64,000 nt of DNA from Acidobacteriota bacterium (lineage in GTDB: Bacteria; Acidobacteriota; Terriglobia; Bryobacterales; Bryobacteraceae): contig JAKOTR010000063.1 of the NCBI GenBank assembly GCA_029776225.1, forward strand, positions 1 through 64,000, written 5' to 3'. Made by a program: the position numbers and the translations under genes. Shown in pieces: positions 33,050 to 41,931 of the stretch. A model generated the notes under the pieces. That model saw only the letters and a list, made by a program, of their open reading frames with translations, made no database searches and had not been told where the DNA came from. Each line of letters begins with the position of its first letter. The first letter of the stretch is position 1.

Positions 33050-34692
33050 GCTTTCGCCGGCTCGAAGTATCCCTGCGCCAGTTCGGGCTTGGCTTCCAGC
33101 GCCTTGCTCCAGCAGGCGCGCGCCTCTTCCTCGTTGCCGAGCGCCTTCATGACGTGGCCGAGGTTGAGCAGCGCTTCGGCGAAGTCGGGATTCTCCGCCA
33201 GCGCGTCGCGGTAGTAGCGCGCCGCCTCTTCCAACTGGCCGGCCTTCTGGAGCAGCAGCCCGGTGTTGTAGAGTACCTCCGGGGCGCGTTCGCCGAGGTC
33301 CACCAGCCGCCCGTGATACTCGAGCGCCTGCTCGGCGTCGTCGCGCTCCAGCGTTAGCGCGGCAAGTCCGCGGAGTGCGTCCAGCGACTTCGGGTCGGTG
33401 TTGAGCGCCTGCTCGTAGACCAGTTGCGCCAAGTCGCGATCGCCCATCTTCCAGTAGGAGAGCGCCAGGTTGATCTGCGCTTCCAGCCAGTCTTTTTTGT
33501 TCTTCAGGCAGGATTCGAAGGCCTCGGCGCTGCCGCGGTAGTCCCCGCGCTGCAAGCGAACGTAGCCGAGGCGGAAGCGCGCTTCCTGGTTCTCGGGGTC
33601 CTTCTCGAGCACCTTCTGGTAAGCCTTCTCCGCCTCCTCTAGCTCGCCCGACTGCTCATGGACAAGCGCGAGGTTCCATTGCGCCGCGGTCGCGTTCGGA
33701 TCCAGGCGCAGCGCCTGCTGATAGGCTTCCATGGCATCCTTGAGCGCGCCCAGTTCCTGGCGGACGATTCCCAGATTCGTGTGCGCCTGAGCGGACTGCG
33801 GCCGGATCTTGATGGCCTGCTGATACGCTTCGGAAGCCTGCTGGTAGCGGCCGGCTTTCTGGTGGGCCAGGCCCAGGTTGAACCACCCCTCGAAGTGGTT
33901 GGGAACGGCGTCCACCAGCAGCGTGCAGAACTTCGCGGCCATCTCATGGTCGCCGGTCTCAGCGGCGCAGGCAGCCATGCCCTCGAGCGCCGCCGTCGCT
34001 TGCGGCTGGAGCTCGAGCAACTGCTCCGCGCACTGGCGCACCATGTCGTAATCCTTTTTCGCCATCCCGACCGCGATCAGGTTGGTGAGGCATTCCTTCG
34101 ACTGCGGGTTGCTCTTCAGGATGCGGCGGTAGAGCTCGGCCGCCTCGTCGAGACGCGAGTCGAGCTGCAAGGCCACCGCCTTGCCGAACAGCGCCGTCTC
34201 GTTATCGGGATCCTGAGCAAGGCAGCGCTCGAAGGCGGCCAGCGCAGGCTGCGCCTGGCTGAGGTGGAGCAGGCAGATGCCGAGCCCCAGGTGCGCCTCG
34301 GTGCGGGTGGGATCGATCTGATAGGCTTTCTGGAATTTGTCGGCCGCGTCCTGCCAGCGGCCGGTCCGCTCCAGGCAAACCGCCAGGTTGAACCAGCCGG
34401 TATGGTGGTCGGGCTCCAATTGCAGCAGTTCGCGGTAGCTGTTGGCGGCGCCTTCGAACTGTCCAAGCTCGAATTGAATGTGCCCCATCGCCGAATAGAT
34501 TTCGGCCGATTTTTCGCCCTTGGCGATGCCGCGCTGCAACTCGCGAAGCGCTTCCTCAGGCTTGCCATCCAGGTGCAGCGAGACGGCGCGGGCCATGTAC
34601 CGGGAAGGCTTCGGGCCGTCCGTCCGCGGGCTGAATTCCACAGGCCGAAGGGTCTCAGTTCCCACGGCCACTCCTTTTCGTTGATTGACCAT
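33046..34692 (-). CDS. TPR-repeat protein
   Basis: A 548-aa protein made almost wholly of tetratricopeptide repeats, roughly 15 copies of the 34-residue W/Y-x-x-[LIY]-G-x-x-x-x-x-x-G-x-[YF]-x-x-A-x-x-x-[FY] pattern. There is no signal peptide, enzyme motif or membrane segment. ATG 34692 lies six bases after AACGAGG. The scaffold function is inferred from the repeats; no partner is visible. It lies 24 bp downstream of the large Ala/Pro-rich gene, so the two form one transcription unit. Confidence 0.87.
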   Translation of the reverse strand: MVNQRKGVAVGTETLRPVEFSPRTDGPKPSRYMARAVSLHLDGKPEEALRELQRGIAKGEKSAEIYSAMGHIQFELGQFEGAANSYRELLQLEPDHHTGWFNLAVCLERTGRWQDAADKFQKAYQIDPTRTEAHLGLGICLLHLSQAQPALAAFERCLAQDPDNETALFGKAVALQLDSRLDEAAELYRRILKSNPQSKECLTNLIAVGMAKKDYDMVRQCAEQLLELQPQATAALEGMAACAAETGDHEMAAKFCTLLVDAVPNHFEGWFNLGLAHQKAGRYQQASEAYQQAIKIRPQSAQAHTNLGIVRQELGALKDAMEAYQQALRLDPNATAAQWNLALVHEQSGELEEAEKAYQKVLEKDPENQEARFRLGYVRLQRGDYRGSAEAFESCLKNKKDWLEAQINLALSYWKMGDRDLAQLVYEQALNTDPKSLDALRGLAALTLERDDAEQALEYHGRLVDLGERAPEVLYNTGLLLQKAGQLEEAARYYRDALAENPDFAEALLNLGHVMKALGNEEEARACWSKALEAKPELAQGYFEPAKA

Positions 34693-34716
34693 TCCCAACC
34701 TCGTTTCCTAAAGGCT

Positions 34717-37242
34717 TCACATAAACCTGAAAAAACGTGATGCGCTCTTCAAAGCGCCTACCACAGAATCGCGATTCTGGCCGGCGGCTGCGATGCGGTC
34801 GAAGTCCACCGGGACGATGCCGACCTGGCCGTCGGGCAGGTGCGGCCTCACCAGTGGAATCCTGTACCCGAACGACGAGGCCCGGGCCACGCCCGCGGCT
34901 GGCGCGGGCTTGCGCACGATCAGGTCTGCGGACGCCAGCTTGCCTGCGCAACCGGCCGGCCGCTTCGATTCCGGTATGAATATCCGCAACGGAGGCGCCC
35001 CCGCACCGGGAGCCACCCGCATCGTGCTGTAGTCGTCCAGATCTTCCAAGTTCTCAAGCGGCACAAACGCCGCGGCGGGCATCCCGGCTTTCCCAAGACC
35101 CGCGCGGCCAAACACCGGCAAGCGCGCCGGACGAACGCTGCGGAACAGCGGCGCCAGCCGGACGGCTTTGACCGTTGTCCGGCTGTCCTCCATCGGGTGC
35201 ATGGCCAAAGCGCGGATCGATACCGGGGTGTCGGCCGCCGCAGCCTGCCGTGCGGTGCCGGCAGACACCCGCGGCGCCTGCTGCGGCTGCAACCCGCCGC
35301 CCGCAATGACCGCCCCGGCTGCCGCGGCGAACCGCGAAACCAGCAAATCGAAACCGGGCGTCGCGCGCTCCCGCGGTATGGCTTGCCAGCCGGCGGACTG
35401 CCGGGACGCCGCGCCGGCGAGTGGCCGCACGGTGAGCTTCTGCCGGCCCGCTCCGGGCAGGGAACGCGACACGGCCACTGGCGGTGGCTCGGGCAGCCTC
35501 GCAGCCCGCGGGGCGGGGACGACGGTTTCCGGCGGAGACGGGCGCGCCGCTGTGGGCCGGGCACGTCCGGCCAGCGGTAGGGCGCCGGCGCCGGCGAGTT
35601 TCCCGGAAAACGCCCGCGCTTGCGTCTCTGCCGGAAGCGAAGGCTTTTGCCCGGCGAACTGCATGTAGGACACCGCTCCCGGCTTCGGCGGAACGTTGCG
35701 CGGCGACGCGCGATCCGGCCCCGGCAAAATCCCGCCTTCGGCGATCGCAAGGCTGCGAGCCATTGCAGGCGGGCGCGGCTGAGCGGTGTGTATCGGAAAC
35801 GGCGCAGCCTCAGTCCGGGGCGCGACGGCCGGAACAGGCGGACCCGCGATTTCGGGCGCTCCGCGTTCCCGCGGTTGCAAGGAGGGCGCGGTTGAGATCC
35901 GCAATGCAAGCGACGGGATCACCGCCCTCTGTTCGGGCAGCGGAGCAGCCCCAGCAACCGGCGCGGGTGCGGTTGCTTCAAACGGCGATGGCGGTAAGGC
36001 GGCCGGCTGTTGCGTGTCCGGGAGCCGCCTGTGGAATTGCACAGGGGTTTGCGGGCGGCAGGGTTCCGGAATCGCGAAGGCCGCCTCCTCCGGCCGCGCA
36101 AGGTTGTGGGCAGGCGCCGCCGGCGCCGGCATTCTCGGGACGCGCGCGGAACCTCCGGCCAGTCTGCGGGAAGCGCCTGCCGGATTCAACGCACTCAGGG
36201 GGCGCGCGGGTTCGATGGCGAACGCCGACCATCCGGCAACCTCGGGCTCAGACTTCCGGGCCGCTGTCCTCGTGCCCAGGGCCGCGGAACCCGCCATCGG
36301 GAGGCGCCGTGCGGCCGGGGCCACCGTTCCCGGCTGCGGCAGAACCGGAACGCCTACAGCGCCGGACGGGACCCGCACTGGGATTGCCGCGGAGCGGACG
36401 GTCTGCGGAGATGCCGGTTTCAAGCCTGCTGCTCGCTCGGAAGCTGCCAGCCCCGCCACACGCGGGGACGTGCCGAGTCTTGGCATCGCCATCGCAGGCG
36501 TAGCGGAGCGATCCAAGGAACTCCAGGCAACCTGGCGGGGGCGGGCGGCGGGCGACGCCGGCGGGCGATGGAGGAAGCCGCTCTCGGGAATGTCGGCCTC
36601 GGAAGCGGCGCGGGCTTCACGAAGAGACTGCCGGAAGGCTCTGGGCTGTGGTCCGATTAAGCGGCTTCTGGCGGGCAGAACCGGGACGGGCTGAAACGCG
36701 ACAGGCCGGGCCGGCCAGACCGTTCCCGGAACGCGCAGCGCAGCGGGCATGATTGGGATCGCGTCCGCCGGCTGAAGCGCCGCATCCGGAGTCTTCAGAT
36801 TGAGGCGGCCGATCTCGATTTCGAACCGCGGAATTTCCTCGCCATCCGCGAGCCGGGGCCAGCTTTCGGGGGCAAATTCGGCGATGGGAAGCGGGGCGAA
36901 TCCCGCAATCGCCGGGTCCGGAGGGGGCGGGGGAGGAGTAACTATTACGACCGGGCTCGGGCGCCGGGAACGGAACGGACGCACTTCCGGTTCGCGCTGA
37001 ATGGGCGGCTCCGGTTCCGGACTTTCGACGCGTGCCGGAGGGGGTTCCTCTACCGCAGCGGCGGCATATCCCTTGCTTTGGCGCCGCGTGGGAGCGGCAT
37101 CCTGCTCGCTCGATTCGACGAGCCGGTTCAAAGCCATTCGTGTCAGCTCATGGTACTTTTCCCGATGCTCGTCTGAGCAGAAATCCGCATCGGTGAGCTG
37201 CCGCACGATGGAGACGCGTTTCCCGCAGTAGAAACAGGGCAT
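34717..37242 (-). CDS. Large Ala/Pro-rich protein with N-terminal zinc ribbon, unknown
   Basis: An 841-aa protein of unusual composition. The first 32 residues have a Cys/His cluster (C3, C6, C22, H26 or H31) that resembles a short zinc finger. The remaining 800 residues are rich in Ala, Pro and Arg, almost without secondary structure, with scattered hydrophobic short motifs. Only the last 130 residues look more ordered (a PDGQVGIVPVDFDRI segment). I do not recognise the family. A protein-protein scaffold, perhaps working with the TPR protein encoded next, is a guess. The open frame is not random: it starts with a plausible ATG and both strands' other frames are composition artefacts. Confidence 0.65.
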   Translation of the reverse strand: MPCFYCGKRVSIVRQLTDADFCSDEHREKYHELTRMALNRLVESSEQDAAPTRRQSKGYAAAAVEEPPPARVESPEPEPPIQREPEVRPFRSRRPSPVVIVTPPPPPPDPAIAGFAPLPIAEFAPESWPRLADGEEIPRFEIEIGRLNLKTPDAALQPADAIPIMPAALRVPGTVWPARPVAFQPVPVLPARSRLIGPQPRAFRQSLREARAASEADIPESGFLHRPPASPAARPRQVAWSSLDRSATPAMAMPRLGTSPRVAGLAASERAAGLKPASPQTVRSAAIPVRVPSGAVGVPVLPQPGTVAPAARRLPMAGSAALGTRTAARKSEPEVAGWSAFAIEPARPLSALNPAGASRRLAGGSARVPRMPAPAAPAHNLARPEEAAFAIPEPCRPQTPVQFHRRLPDTQQPAALPPSPFEATAPAPVAGAAPLPEQRAVIPSLALRISTAPSLQPRERGAPEIAGPPVPAVAPRTEAAPFPIHTAQPRPPAMARSLAIAEGGILPGPDRASPRNVPPKPGAVSYMQFAGQKPSLPAETQARAFSGKLAGAGALPLAGRARPTAARPSPPETVVPAPRAARLPEPPPVAVSRSLPGAGRQKLTVRPLAGAASRQSAGWQAIPRERATPGFDLLVSRFAAAAGAVIAGGGLQPQQAPRVSAGTARQAAAADTPVSIRALAMHPMEDSRTTVKAVRLAPLFRSVRPARLPVFGRAGLGKAGMPAAAFVPLENLEDLDDYSTMRVAPGAGAPPLRIFIPESKRPAGCAGKLASADLIVRKPAPAAGVARASSFGYRIPLVRPHLPDGQVGIVPVDFDRIAAAGQNRDSVVGALKSASRFFRFM

Positions 37243-37591
37243 GCGGCGATTGCCTTCCGCTCAATTATATTGAGGTCGGGGGGAATTTTTCCAGAATAAT
37301 GAGTTATTTTACGGGAGCGGATGCGGTTTTGTCCTGAATTTTTTGCCGTGCTATGGCCGCCGGAAGCCGTGGAGTGGAAAACTAATTTCCTAGTACTCTT
37401 GACTGGCGGTAGTTAGTACGGAGTAGACTTTCGCGCTTGCGGCTACTTGTCGCGAGCCTTCGATCCGCGCCGTCATCAAAGCACCCGAAAAACAGTTTTA
37501 GTACTCCTATTCCGGGGCTGCCGGTTCGGTGTTCCTGGCAGCTTGTGAGACCCCGCGGAAGGCTCGAACGCTCCCGCTGTACAATGGCGTC
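37243..37591. other. Intergenic region without a supported gene
   Basis: No gene is supported. Composition is less GC-rich than the neighbours. TAGTACTC occurs twice (near 37391 and 37500), and TTGACT (37399-37404) with TAGACT 19 bases later is a poor promoter candidate. TACAAT at 37580-37585 lies seven bases before the tiny reading frame at 37592. Confidence 0.5.
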
Positions 37592-37666
37592 ATGGCGCAT
37601 TGGGCCGTTCTGCTGGTCCTGGGACTCCTGGTCGTGTGGGCACTGACCTTACGGCGGGCGGCGTGA
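37592..37666 (+). CDS. Possible 24-residue hydrophobic leader peptide
   Basis: A reading frame of 24 codons (M-A-H-W-A-V-L-L-V-L-G-L-L...R-R-A-A) encodes one transmembrane helix with a basic end. Its stop overlaps the GTG start of the M50 protease gene (GTGA), so translation could be coupled. There is no ribosome-binding site; TACAAT seven bases upstream would put the transcript start at the ATG, making it leaderless. It could also be part of an untranslated leader. Confidence 0.35.
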   Translation: MAHWAVLLVLGLLVVWALTLRRAA

Positions 37667-38274
37667 ACCTGGAATTCGCACTCATAAACGTGAGCCTTTT
37701 CTGGCTTCTGACGACGCCGCACGAATTCGCGCACGCCTGGGCGGCGACGCGGCTCGGCGACGACACGCCGCAACGGGAAGGCCGGCTTACGCTGAATCCT
37801 CTGGCTCACGTAGACTGGCTGGGAACGGTAATACTTCCGGCGCTGACGTCGCTTTTCGGGGCAGGTTTTCTCGGGTGGGGAAAGCCTGTGGGGACGAACC
37901 CGGGCAAGCTGCGCGGAGGGTTGAACGGCCTGGCGGCAGTGGCGCTCGCCGGACCTGCCAGCAATGTGGTGTTCGCGATCGTGCTGGCCGTGGTGGCGCG
38001 GCTTACGGCGGCACCCATGCCCGGCGTGGCGGAGTACGCGGCCCGCGGCGTCTATCTCAGCCTGTACCTCGCGCTCTTCAACTTGCTGCCGGTGCCGCCG
38101 CTCGACGGATCGAAGCTTCTGCTGGCGGCGCGCGTTCCGGTCGTCGTCTACCAGGAACTGGCGAGATTCGGCTTTGTTCTGCTCATCGTGGCCATTAGCG
38201 CGTGGGACCTCGGGCTCTGGCTGTCCCGGTGGAGCTGGAGCGGCGCCCAGTTGCTGTTTGGCCTTCTGGGTTAG
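37663..38274 (+). CDS. Site-2 protease family (M50) membrane metalloprotease
   Basis: A 203-aa intramembrane zinc protease. The HEFAH motif (H20, E21, H24) lies at the start of the first core helix, and PVPPLDGSK near residue 147 supplies the third zinc ligand aspartate. It matches the short Rip/YwhC-type subgroup with no PDZ domain. GTG 37663 is used; the upstream open frame has no hydrophobic or conserved content. Substrates are not known. It converges on the CdnL gene with 18 bp between stops. Confidence 0.87.
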   Translation: MNLEFALINVSLFWLLTTPHEFAHAWAATRLGDDTPQREGRLTLNPLAHVDWLGTVILPALTSLFGAGFLGWGKPVGTNPGKLRGGLNGLAAVALAGPASNVVFAIVLAVVARLTAAPMPGVAEYAARGVYLSLYLALFNLLPVPPLDGSKLLLAARVPVVVYQELARFGFVLLIVAISAWDLGLWLSRWSWSGAQLLFGLLG

Positions 38275-38292
38275 CCCGGTGCGCCCGGCACG

Positions 38293-38802
38293 CTACAGCG
38301 CCGGAGGCAGACTCAGCGACGCCTTCGCCAAAGCCTTCTGCAGCAGTTCCGTCGCCTCGGTTTCGCTCAGCCCGCGCGAGATCGAGAGTTCGGAAACCAG
38401 CATGTGCCGCGCCCGGTCCAGCATCTTTTTCTCGCGGAAGGATAGCGGCTTTTCCCGTTGCAGCAGCAGGAGGCTTTTCAGCACTTCTGCGATCTGAAGC
38501 AGCCCTCCCACGCGCATCTTCTCGGAGTTCTCCTTGAAGCGGTTTTTCCAATCGTGGCAGCAGCGGCAGTCTCCTTCGGCCAAGAACGACAGGACTCGCG
38601 AAAGCTCGCCGTTTCGGGTGATCTTGCGCAAGCCGACGTCCCGGACGTGGGAGAAAGGAACCATAACGGTCATGCTGCTGCACATAAGGCGGAGGAGGTA
38701 AAACTTTTCGGTTTGGTTTCCAAACGTGCGGCTGCTGATATTCTCGATAGTTCCGATCCCTTGGTTCGGATAAACTACCTTTTCACCGATCTGGAAGGTC
38801 AT
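38293..38802 (-). CDS. CarD/CdnL-type RNA-polymerase-binding regulator
   Basis: A 169-aa regulator. The N-terminal CarD_CdnL_TRCF domain (residues 1-66) begins FQIGEKVVYPNQGIGTIENI and binds the RNA polymerase beta subunit. The C-terminal helical domain (about 70-165), which contacts the -10 upstream fork, ends in SLSLPPAL. Actinobacterial and myxobacterial members stabilise open complexes at rRNA and housekeeping promoters. A good promoter lies 64 bp upstream. A cluster C-R-C-C near residue 80 is unusual. Confidence 0.93.
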   Translation of the reverse strand: MTFQIGEKVVYPNQGIGTIENISSRTFGNQTEKFYLLRLMCSSMTVMVPFSHVRDVGLRKITRNGELSRVLSFLAEGDCRCCHDWKNRFKENSEKMRVGGLLQIAEVLKSLLLLQREKPLSFREKKMLDRARHMLVSELSISRGLSETEATELLQKALAKASLSLPPAL

Positions 38803-38865
38803 TCCGTGGACCCCTTGTACACCAGTCAGTAGTTACTCGTTCATACGTGCGAACTGAGAAGAGTG

Positions 38866-38894
38866 ATCTTAAGCTCTAACGGTTTGGAAGTCAA
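38866..38894 (-). promoter_or_regulatory. Promoter of the CdnL gene
   Basis: TTGACT (38894-38889), 17-base spacer, TAAGAT (38871-38866) on the minus strand. The start would be near 38859, giving a leader of about 57 bases. The -10 element equals that of the rpsA promoter. Confidence 0.72.
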
Positions 38895-39085
38895 CAAAAA
38901 AGTGTAAGATTAAGCCCTGAATACGCGGGTTCGGAGAGGGTTCAATACAAATGAATCCGAAGGCGCAGGTGTCGCGAAAGGCCTCCGGGAAGGGGAAATA
39001 TCACGCCGTTTCCACCACTTCCCGGTGGCCAGCAGTAGCCGCCCGCGCGGGCGGCGTCCTTTTGAGTCTTTTCGTCCTGTTGCTT

Positions 39086-39934
39086 TCAGCTTTTGCGGAT
39101 ATTTGCGATCAGTGTACGGACGTAGGCAAGGTTCCTCTTCATGTCGTTCTCGACGGACCCCGACGGTGATGAGGTCTCCAGGACGAGGTGACCCGAGTAG
39201 CCGATTTCGTCGATGGCCTTCATGACCGCCGGAAAATCGATCTTGCCTTCGCCCAGATAACCGCGATCTTTCAAGTGGATCTGGCAGATGCGGGCTTTGC
39301 CGAGCCAGCGAATCTCCTTGACGGGGTCGAAGCCGTTATTGGTGGAGTTGCCGACGTCGTAGTAAACGCGGACGGCTTTGGAATTCACGCGATCGAGAAT
39401 ACGGGCGTTATCCTCCGCCGAAATCGTGTTTTCAAGGCCGAGGATGACGCCGGCCTTCTCGGCCTCCGGCGCCAGCTCTTTCAGCACGCCGGCCACGTAA
39501 TCCTGTTCTTCCCGGGCAGTGATGGCGCCCTTGCCAAAGAAAGGCACAAGCATGACGCGGGTCCTGAGCGCCTTGGTGACCTGAATGCCGTCGGCGACCC
39601 ATTTCTGGCCGAGTTTGTCGTTTTTCAAATAATTTACGTGCAGAATATCGAGACAAGTGCCTGCCAGTGCGATGTTGTGTTTCTTGGCTTCGGCGATGTA
39701 CTGCGCCTGAAGCTCCGCATTGTCCATCGGGAGCTTTCCGTCGACAGGCTTGCGTCCCAGGCTCACTTCGACGGCGTCAAAACCCAGGCTGCTGGCGAGG
39801 GCGACGGCCTCCAGCCGGCCGGTCTGCCTCAGATCCCAATCCGTGACTCCTACAGTAACGCCGGCCAGTCTTTCCCGGGCCGCGAACAATAGCGCCGGTG
39901 CAGAAGCAAGAAGGGTTCTCCGCGATAGTTGCAT
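39086..39934 (-). CDS. Exported sugar phosphate isomerase/epimerase-like TIM-barrel protein
   Basis: A 282-aa protein. An N-terminal S-R-R-T-L-L-A-S motif is a twin-arginine signal, so export to the periplasm is likely. The AP-endonuclease-2 type barrel contains ENTISAEDNA, VYYDVGNS and HLKDRG, the usual metal-binding Glu, Asp and His residues. Members isomerise sugars or keto-sugars. It follows the sialidase-like gene by 13 bp and has a strong ribosome-binding site (GGAGGAGG), so the two are co-expressed. Confidence 0.82.
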   Translation of the reverse strand: MQLSRRTLLASAPALLFAARERLAGVTVGVTDWDLRQTGRLEAVALASSLGFDAVEVSLGRKPVDGKLPMDNAELQAQYIAEAKKHNIALAGTCLDILHVNYLKNDKLGQKWVADGIQVTKALRTRVMLVPFFGKGAITAREEQDYVAGVLKELAPEAEKAGVILGLENTISAEDNARILDRVNSKAVRVYYDVGNSTNNGFDPVKEIRWLGKARICQIHLKDRGYLGEGKIDFPAVMKAIDEIGYSGHLVLETSSPSGSVENDMKRNLAYVRTLIANIRKS

Positions 39935-39947
39935 TTTGCCTCCTCCG

Positions 39948-40949
39948 TTACGGAATATTCCTCAACGGTATCTCCAAATGTTTTATCTTTTTCCGGTTCC
40001 AGGTGTAGGTTATGTGGACAGTGCCATCGGCAGCCTGGATGACGGCCGGGTAAGAAAACTCGCCCGGCTCGCTTTCGAGCGTGAGAAAAGTGTTCCAATT
40101 TTCGCCGTCGCGCGAAACGGCGGCGTTCAGCGGGCTGCGTCCTTTTTCCGTGTGGTTGTAGATGAGCACGATGCGGCCGTCGGCGAGGGCGACGGCGTCG
40201 ATGCCGCTGTTCGGGTTGGGAAGGGTTGTCGGGCGCGCCGGGGTCCAGGTGAGACCGCCGTCGGATGAATCGGCGTAGCAGATGCGGCCGATACGCTGCG
40301 TGGCGCGCACGAACATGCGCAGCTTGCCGCCGGGAAGCGGCACGATGGCGGGCTGAATGATTCCGTAAGGCTCGTCCGGCGCGACGATCGGGCCGTGGCG
40401 GGTCCAGGTGACGCCGTTATCCGTGCTGCGTTCCACCCAGCAGGACCACGCGCGGTAGCTTTCCACCGACGTTCCGCTGACGATGGCGCCCGAGGGGAGC
40501 ACCAGTGGCTTGTTCTTGATGGGGCCGTAAAGCCCGGCGGGCAGGTGCTCGATGGGGGACCAGGTCTTGCCGCGGTCGCGGCTGAAGCGGCGGGCGGCGG
40601 TCCATTCCCGGGGGCTGGGGCCGAATTTGTAGTAGAGCCAGAGCGTGCCGTTGGGCGCGAAAAACAACACCGGGTTGTACGCGGCGATGTTGGGTTCGCG
40701 GGCGAGCTCGAAGGGTTCCGACCAGACGCCCTTCGACCGCCGCGCGCCCCAGATGGCGACGTCTGGCCGGCCTTCGGCCGAACCGCCGAACCAGGCGGCA
40801 AGCAGTTCCCCGGGAGCGGTCTCAACCAGCGTGGAAGCGTGACAGGAAGGAAACGGCGCGCTGTCGAAAATGAAGCCGCCGCCGGGCGCCGCAAGCGTCA
40901 GGAGGGGAATCATGGCCGTCAATGCGCACACGCGGCTCGCCTGAAGCAT
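39948..40949 (-). CDS. Exported sialidase-like BNR protein
   Basis: A 333-aa exported protein with a signal peptide (about 1-22). The beta-propeller has four Asp-box segments (S-R-D-R-G-K-T-W, S-T-D-N-G-V-T-W, S-S-D-G-G-L-T-W and S-R-D-G-E-N-W). The first strand FIFDSAPFPSCHASTLVE holds no strict R-I-P sialidase motif, and the catalytic Asp/Glu/Tyr cannot be placed surely, so true sialidase activity is unproven. ATG 40949 is taken, with a TTG six bases upstream as an alternative. It precedes the isomerase-like gene in one unit. Confidence 0.8.
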   Translation of the reverse strand: MLQASRVCALTAMIPLLTLAAPGGGFIFDSAPFPSCHASTLVETAPGELLAAWFGGSAEGRPDVAIWGARRSKGVWSEPFELAREPNIAAYNPVLFFAPNGTLWLYYKFGPSPREWTAARRFSRDRGKTWSPIEHLPAGLYGPIKNKPLVLPSGAIVSGTSVESYRAWSCWVERSTDNGVTWTRHGPIVAPDEPYGIIQPAIVPLPGGKLRMFVRATQRIGRICYADSSDGGLTWTPARPTTLPNPNSGIDAVALADGRIVLIYNHTEKGRSPLNAAVSRDGENWNTFLTLESEPGEFSYPAVIQAADGTVHITYTWNRKKIKHLEIPLRNIP

Positions 40950-40990
40950 AAGCAATTCATCATTATAGGTCTGGTTGCCGGCCGGGGATA

Positions 40991-41704
40991 CTAGATGAGT
41001 TCTTTCAGACGAAGGGCGTTCTTGACTGCGTAGCCCTCCTGGTCGTTGTCGAAATAGCAGTACACGTCCTTGCCCGTTTTATTCCAGGCGCGGAAGTCGC
41101 GCGCCCAACCGGCGAGAACGGAGCCGGCGTAGTCGCCCTGGTACGGTCCGCCGGGACCATGCAGGCGCACGTAAACAAAATCTGCCGTAATTGTTTTAGG
41201 CGAGAGGAAATGGGCGATTTCGTAGATGCAGAAAGCCGCGCGGTGCTTGCGCAGGATGGCTTCGACCTCCGGGTTGAACCATGTCGGGTTGCGCAGCTCG
41301 AAAGCGTAGCGGAGGCGGCGCGGCAGTCCGGAGAGGAAGGCGTCCAGACGTTCCGGGTCGCAGTTCCAGCGCGGCGGCAACTGGAACAGCACCGGTCCCA
41401 GCTTCTCGCTGAGCAGAATCACGCGGTCGAAGAACTTCTTAAAGGCTGCTTCGGGATCCAAAAGCTTCTTCATGTGTGTGATGAAGCGGCTGGCCTTGAC
41501 CGAAAACAGGAAATTCGGCGGCACGGTGTGGCGCCAGTCCTCGAGCGTGGATTCGGCCGGCAACTTGTAGAAGGAATTGTTGATTTCCACGGTGTCGAAG
41601 TGCTGCGCGTAGAACGCCAGGAACTTGGAGGCAGGAAGCTTTTCCGGGTAAAAAGGCCCGCGCCAGTGATTGTAGTGCCAGCCCGACGCCCCTATCCGTA
41701 TCAC
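40991..41704 (-). CDS. DUF72 domain protein (YecE type)
   Basis: A 237-aa TIM-barrel-like protein of family DUF72, recognised by IRIGASGWHYNHWRGPFYPEKLPASKFLAFYAQHFDTVEINNSFYKLP at its start and F-L-F-S-V-K-A-S-R-F-I-T-H near residue 70. The function of the family is not known; the fold resembles endonuclease IV. GTG 41704 is chosen because the conserved domain begins there, although the ribosome-binding site is poor. It is divergent from the IscR fossil. Confidence 0.85.
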   Translation of the reverse strand: MIRIGASGWHYNHWRGPFYPEKLPASKFLAFYAQHFDTVEINNSFYKLPAESTLEDWRHTVPPNFLFSVKASRFITHMKKLLDPEAAFKKFFDRVILLSEKLGPVLFQLPPRWNCDPERLDAFLSGLPRRLRYAFELRNPTWFNPEVEAILRKHRAAFCIYEIAHFLSPKTITADFVYVRLHGPGGPYQGDYAGSVLAGWARDFRAWNKTGKDVYCYFDNDQEGYAVKNALRLKELI

Positions 41705-41759
41705 CCTGACTACAGTATGACATCTGCTAGATTGGAGTATTGGACTTGTCCGGTCCGAT

Positions 41760-41921
41760 ATGCTCAAGCTGACCAAGAGAGCGGATTACGGGCTGATCGC
41801 ACTCCGGCGCCTCACGTTGGTGGAGCCGGCGCACTCCTAAAGTATCCTGCGGCTGCTGGAGCGCATCTGCATATCAGAGATGGGCAGGAATCCGGCGGAC
41901 TGGAGCAGCAGACTCAATTAG
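41760..41921 (+). pseudogene. Fossil of an Rrf2/IscR-type regulator upstream of the isc operon
   Basis: The frame starts [18 protein letters not shown], the N-terminus of Rrf2-family regulators, and stops at a TAA after 26 codons (41838-41840). The same frame continues without interruption as [17 protein letters not shown] to a second stop at 41919-41921. This resembles the C-terminal R-L-L-E-R-[IL]-x-[IL]-S-x-M tail of the family, so the whole middle, including the Fe-S cysteines and recognition helix, has been lost in-frame. It lies 10 bp before iscS, where iscR normally sits. The regulator is thus non-functional here. Confidence 0.62.
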
Positions 41922-41931
41922 CGGAAAAAGT

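Noticed and set aside
38951-39169. Possible 72-codon plus-strand gene with a GGAGAGG upstream
   Set aside because: The ribosome-binding spacing is poor, its end overlaps the isomerase gene antisense and the composition is not protein-like beyond one hydrophobic run.
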